Origin: Pedobacter steynii
Lineage (GTDB): Bacteria; Bacteroidota; Bacteroidia; Sphingobacteriales; Sphingobacteriaceae
Assembly (NCBI RefSeq): GCF_001721645.1
Contig: NZ_CP017141.1
Span: 3,534,001-3,598,000, forward strand
Length of the DNA: 64,000 bases
Reading direction: 5' to 3'
A model generated the notes under the pieces. The model saw only the letters and a program-made list of their open reading frames with translations. It did no database searches and was not told the DNA's origin. This document shows, piece after piece, positions 61,241 to 64,000 of this stretch. Position 1 is the stretch's first letter. Each line of letters starts with the position of its first letter. The position numbers and the translations under genes were made by a program.

Positions 61241-64000
61241 ATGAAAAAGATTACAAAAGCTTTTGCATGGTTATTTGTGCAACCACCTTTTAAAATAATT
61301 CTGCTAATGAAAGGAGCATTATTACTCATTATGTTCACTTGCTTACAAGTTTCAGCATCTGTTTATGCCCAGAAAAAGTTTTCACTTGACCTGAAACAGA
61401 CAGAAGTGAGCAACATCCTGACCAGGATACAAAAAGAAAGTGATTACCGTTTTTTTTACAATTATTCCAGTATTAAAAAACTGAGAAAAGTAACGCTTCA
61501 CGTGAAAGATGCATCTATTAATGATGTGCTGGAAGCCGTTCTGGGAAACAAGCTGCCTTATAAAATCACAGCGGATGGTGTGGTATTTATCTACGATCAG
61601 GGGACGGCTCAGGCACAGGTGCCTATAAAAGGAAAGGTGGTCGATACCAAAGGGGAAACCCTGATTGGCGTCAGTGTCAAACTTCAGGGAACCAATATCG
61701 GGGCAACGACCAATGCAAACGGGGAGTTTGTCATTAATGCTCCCGAAAACGGGGTTTTAGAATTCAGCTATGTGGGTTATGAAAAACAGATCGTTAAGAT
61801 TGCCGGACAAACAAACCTGACCATCACGATGGTAGAAACCAATTCCAATCTGGATGAAATTGTGATTGTGGGTTATGGAACAGCTAAAAAAATTGATGTG
61901 ACCGGATCAATTGCCAGTGTTAAGGGCAGTGACATTCAGAATTTACCGGTAAGTACAGTGGCTTCTGCCTTAGAAGGAAGAGCAACAGGTGTTAATATTG
62001 TACGTAATGATGGTACGCCGGGCGCAGCGCCAAGTATTCGTATCCGCGGTACAGGTACTATCAACGATGCCAACCCATTAGTCGTAATTGATGGGGTACC
62101 ATCAAACAATCCGGATGCCTTAAGTGACGTGAACCCGAATGATATTGCTTCGGTGGAGATTTTAAAAGATGCTTCATCGAGTGCGATTTATGGAACGAGA
62201 GCGGCAAACGGAGTGGTTTTAGTGACGACCAAAAGAGGTACTTACAGTCAGAAATTATCGACTTCAATCAATGCCTATACCGGAGTATCTAAATCTACCA
62301 AATACATTGATTTACTTACTGCCCCGGATCTTTATATGCTGAAAAGAGAAAGATACACCAATGATGGGGTGGCGTTTGAGCAACCATGGGAAGATGCTTA
62401 CTATGCTACCCAGCGTACAGATTGGCAGAAAGCTATCCTTGGAAGCGGCAAAGTAAACAACATTGACGTAAACATTCAGGGAGGGAATGAGGCTTCCACT
62501 TATTATTTTTCAACTTCTTTTTATGATGAGAAGGGGATCATTGATAAATCTTATTTTAAGCGTTTTAGCACCCGCATCAATTCAGAGCACAAGATCAAGC
62601 CATGGTTGAAGGTCGGACAAAACCTGCAGGTGACGTATGGAGAAAATAATGGTTTCAATAATAACGATTCTCAGGCGGGACTACTCTTTTCTGCATTAAG
62701 GTATAATCCTGCAATTCCTACTGTGAACGAGGATGGATCTTTCGGAACGTCTAAAGTTTTTGCCAATCAGCTTGGGGATATCAATAATCCTTATGCTACG
62801 ATTCAGAAAGCGGATGCTTACAACCGTAAATACCGGGCGGTGGCCAATGTTTTTGCTGAAGTCCCAATTTATAAGGACCTGAATTTTCGGGTGAATTATG
62901 GGTTCGATGGAACAATCAATCGTAGCTATTCTTTTGATATTCAGGATTTAAATCAGGCAAGACGGAATCCGAACTCTACGCTATCGCAAGGAGAAGAGGA
63001 CAACTATTCTCATTTATTAGACCTGTTACTTATTTATGATAAGCAGGTAAATAAACACCACATCACTTTTACCGGTGGTTACTCTTTACAAAGCTTCAGA
63101 GGTAGCTTTTTCTCTGCGGCAAGAACAGGCTATGATGATACTTCCAAAGATCAAAGAACCTTAGATAATGGTAAAAACTTATTGGCTGCAAACGGCACTT
63201 ATAGAGATCCATATGGTCTTGAATCGGTTTTCGCAAGAGGATTTTATGATTATGACAGTAGATTTTTAGCTACGTTGACCTTTAGGGCAGATGGATCATC
63301 TAAATTTGCCAGTTCTAATCGCTGGGGCTATTTCCCTGCTTTCTCTTTAGGCTGGAGATTATCCAATGAGCAATTCATGAAAAACATCAGCTGGATCAGT
63401 AATTTAAAGATCACAGGTGGATGGGGTGAATTAGGTAACCAGAACATCGATGGCTTTCAGTATCTGAGTAAAATAGTAGTAGGTAATGGATACGGCACCA
63501 ATGGTTACACTTTTGGTGGAAATGGAGTAAGCGGCTCGGCAGTAATAAAGACAGCCAACCCGGACATTACATGGGAACGTGCAGCAATGACCAATGTTAG
63601 TGTGGAAGCTGGTTTTCTACAGAATAAGTTGAGTACCACCATCACCTGGTTTGATAAAAACACCAAAAGCATGCTTGTTCCGGCACTACAGATTGGAACC
63701 ACAGGAAGGGTGAGTGCCCCTGACCGTAATATTGGAACCATGAATAACCATGGTATTGAAGTAGACCTGAATTATCAGTCGGGCAACGAATTTCAATACT
63801 CGTTTGGTGTGAACGGATCCTTCATTAAAAACAAGGTGACTCAGCTATATGGCACTGGTGCTTTTATTCCTTCTACTGTTTATGGCCGTTCAAGTCAGGA
63901 AATATCCAGAACCTATGAAGGTCAGCCTGTTGCTTCATTCTATGGATGGAAAACAGCTGGCCTTTATCAAAACCAGGCTGATATCAATAGTGATCCTTAC
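61241..64000 (+). CDS. SusC/RagA-family TonB-dependent receptor with STN domain, truncated by window end
   Basis: The frame is open from the ATG at 61241 to the last base (920 codons seen). A signal peptide (LLIMFTCLQVSASVYAQ) precedes an STN domain (about 50-120: KFSLDLKQTEVSNILTRIQKESDYRFFYNYS). A regulatory-like domain (IKGKVVDTKGETLIGVSVKL) and the plug follow (EIVIVGYGTAKKIDVTGSI, PLVVIDGVPSNNPDAL, VEILKDASSSAIYGTRAANGVV), then the barrel. The STN domain interacts with FecR, which is encoded upstream. The C-terminal barrel and a SusD partner would lie beyond the window. Confidence 0.94.
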   Translation, partial: MKKITKAFAWLFVQPPFKIILLMKGALLLIMFTCLQVSASVYAQKKFSLDLKQTEVSNILTRIQKESDYRFFYNYSSIKKLRKVTLHVKDASINDVLEAVLGNKLPYKITADGVVFIYDQGTAQAQVPIKGKVVDTKGETLIGVSVKLQGTNIGATTNANGEFVINAPENGVLEFSYVGYEKQIVKIAGQTNLTITMVETNSNLDEIVIVGYGTAKKIDVTGSIASVKGSDIQNLPVSTVASALEGRATGVNIVRNDGTPGAAPSIRIRGTGTINDANPLVVIDGVPSNNPDALSDVNPNDIASVEILKDASSSAIYGTRAANGVVLVTTKRGTYSQKLSTSINAYTGVSKSTKYIDLLTAPDLYMLKRERYTNDGVAFEQPWEDAYYATQRTDWQKAILGSGKVNNIDVNIQGGNEASTYYFSTSFYDEKGIIDKSYFKRFSTRINSEHKIKPWLKVGQNLQVTYGENNGFNNNDSQAGLLFSALRYNPAIPTVNEDGSFGTSKVFANQLGDINNPYATIQKADAYNRKYRAVANVFAEVPIYKDLNFRVNYGFDGTINRSYSFDIQDLNQARRNPNSTLSQGEEDNYSHLLDLLLIYDKQVNKHHITFTGGYSLQSFRGSFFSAARTGYDDTSKDQRTLDNGKNLLAANGTYRDPYGLESVFARGFYDYDSRFLATLTFRADGSSKFASSNRWGYFPAFSLGWRLSNEQFMKNISWISNLKITGGWGELGNQNIDGFQYLSKIVVGNGYGTNGYTFGGNGVSGSAVIKTANPDITWERAAMTNVSVEAGFLQNKLSTTITWFDKNTKSMLVPALQIGTTGRVSAPDRNIGTMNNHGIEVDLNYQSGNEFQYSFGVNGSFIKNKVTQLYGTGAFIPSTVYGRSSQEISRTYEGQPVASFYGWKTAGLYQNQADINSDPY

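Noticed and set aside
1..64000. CRISPR arrays, insertion sequences, rRNA operon, prophage
   Set aside because: No regularly spaced direct repeats, transposase or integrase motifs, or rRNA sequence were seen. The spike genes at 20-28 kb lack other phage or sheath genes.

Overview
The window is chromosomal DNA of a Bacteroidota bacterium, most likely Sphingobacteriaceae and Pedobacter-like. This rests on two SusC/RagA-type TonB-dependent receptors (one with SusD, one with an ECF sigma/FecR pair), a BatA-domain protein, DUF4199, IscX, a 2Fe-2S ferredoxin, an AT-rich leader style with few Shine-Dalgarno sequences, and several matches to the Bacteroidota promoter pattern (TTTG or TTG, about 18-22 bases, TAnnTTTG). 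No rRNA, CRISPR array, insertion sequence or integrase was seen. All functional calls come from reading sequence and recognising families; no search was run.

Layout. 1-10 kb is housekeeping: a CcmF-like tail, a DUF2520 Rossmann protein, ferredoxin, IscX, KdsC-type phosphatase, a Spy-like protein and Maf on the plus strand; then, on the minus strand, an ABC exporter pair with a Ppx/GppA phosphatase, grpE-dnaJ, and an FtsE-like ATPase. 10.7-17.6 kb is a SusC/SusD operon with a fasciclin-domain lipoprotein, a DUF5007-like lipoprotein and a small secreted protein, and no carbohydrate enzyme. 17.7-19.7 kb holds a LuxC-like acyl-CoA reductase divergent from a 4Fe-4S ferredoxin, then a universal stress protein. 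20.0-28.7 kb is a VgrG island: alpha/beta hydrolase, lipoprotein, VgrG, an unknown protein, a DUF4280 PAAR-like protein, a 1010-residue unknown and another lipoprotein. It looks like an orphan contractile-injection effector locus, because no sheath, tube or baseplate genes are present.

28.8-38.5 kb carries an NlpC/P60 peptidase, OsmC, a WD40 protein and the complete histidine operon hisG-D-C-B-H-A-F-IE on the minus strand. Upstream of hisG, and too short for routine gene calling, is a 20-codon leader ORF with five His codons among seven (HHLHLHH), overlapping a GC-rich hairpin and preceded by a good Bacteroidota promoter. This is the clearest undescribed-looking regulatory element in the window.

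38.5-52.1 kb is a plus-strand run of envelope and core genes: L,D-transpeptidase, BatA protein, a dihydroorotase-like protein lacking key metal ligands, two small proteins, two family-2 glycosyltransferases, a membrane protein, a GH3-family protein, dxr, rseP and hscB. A tRNA-Leu(CAA) gene at 52.5 kb marks the edge of an accessory, visibly more AT-rich region (52.6-59.2 kb) with membrane proteins, two Crp/Fnr-type regulators plus a decayed fragment of a third, GNAT, DinB, an HxlR regulator divergent from an NmrA-type oxidoreductase, and a CrtO-like membrane protein. The window ends with an ECF sigma factor, a FecR anti-sigma protein and a second, STN-domain SusC receptor that runs off the right edge.
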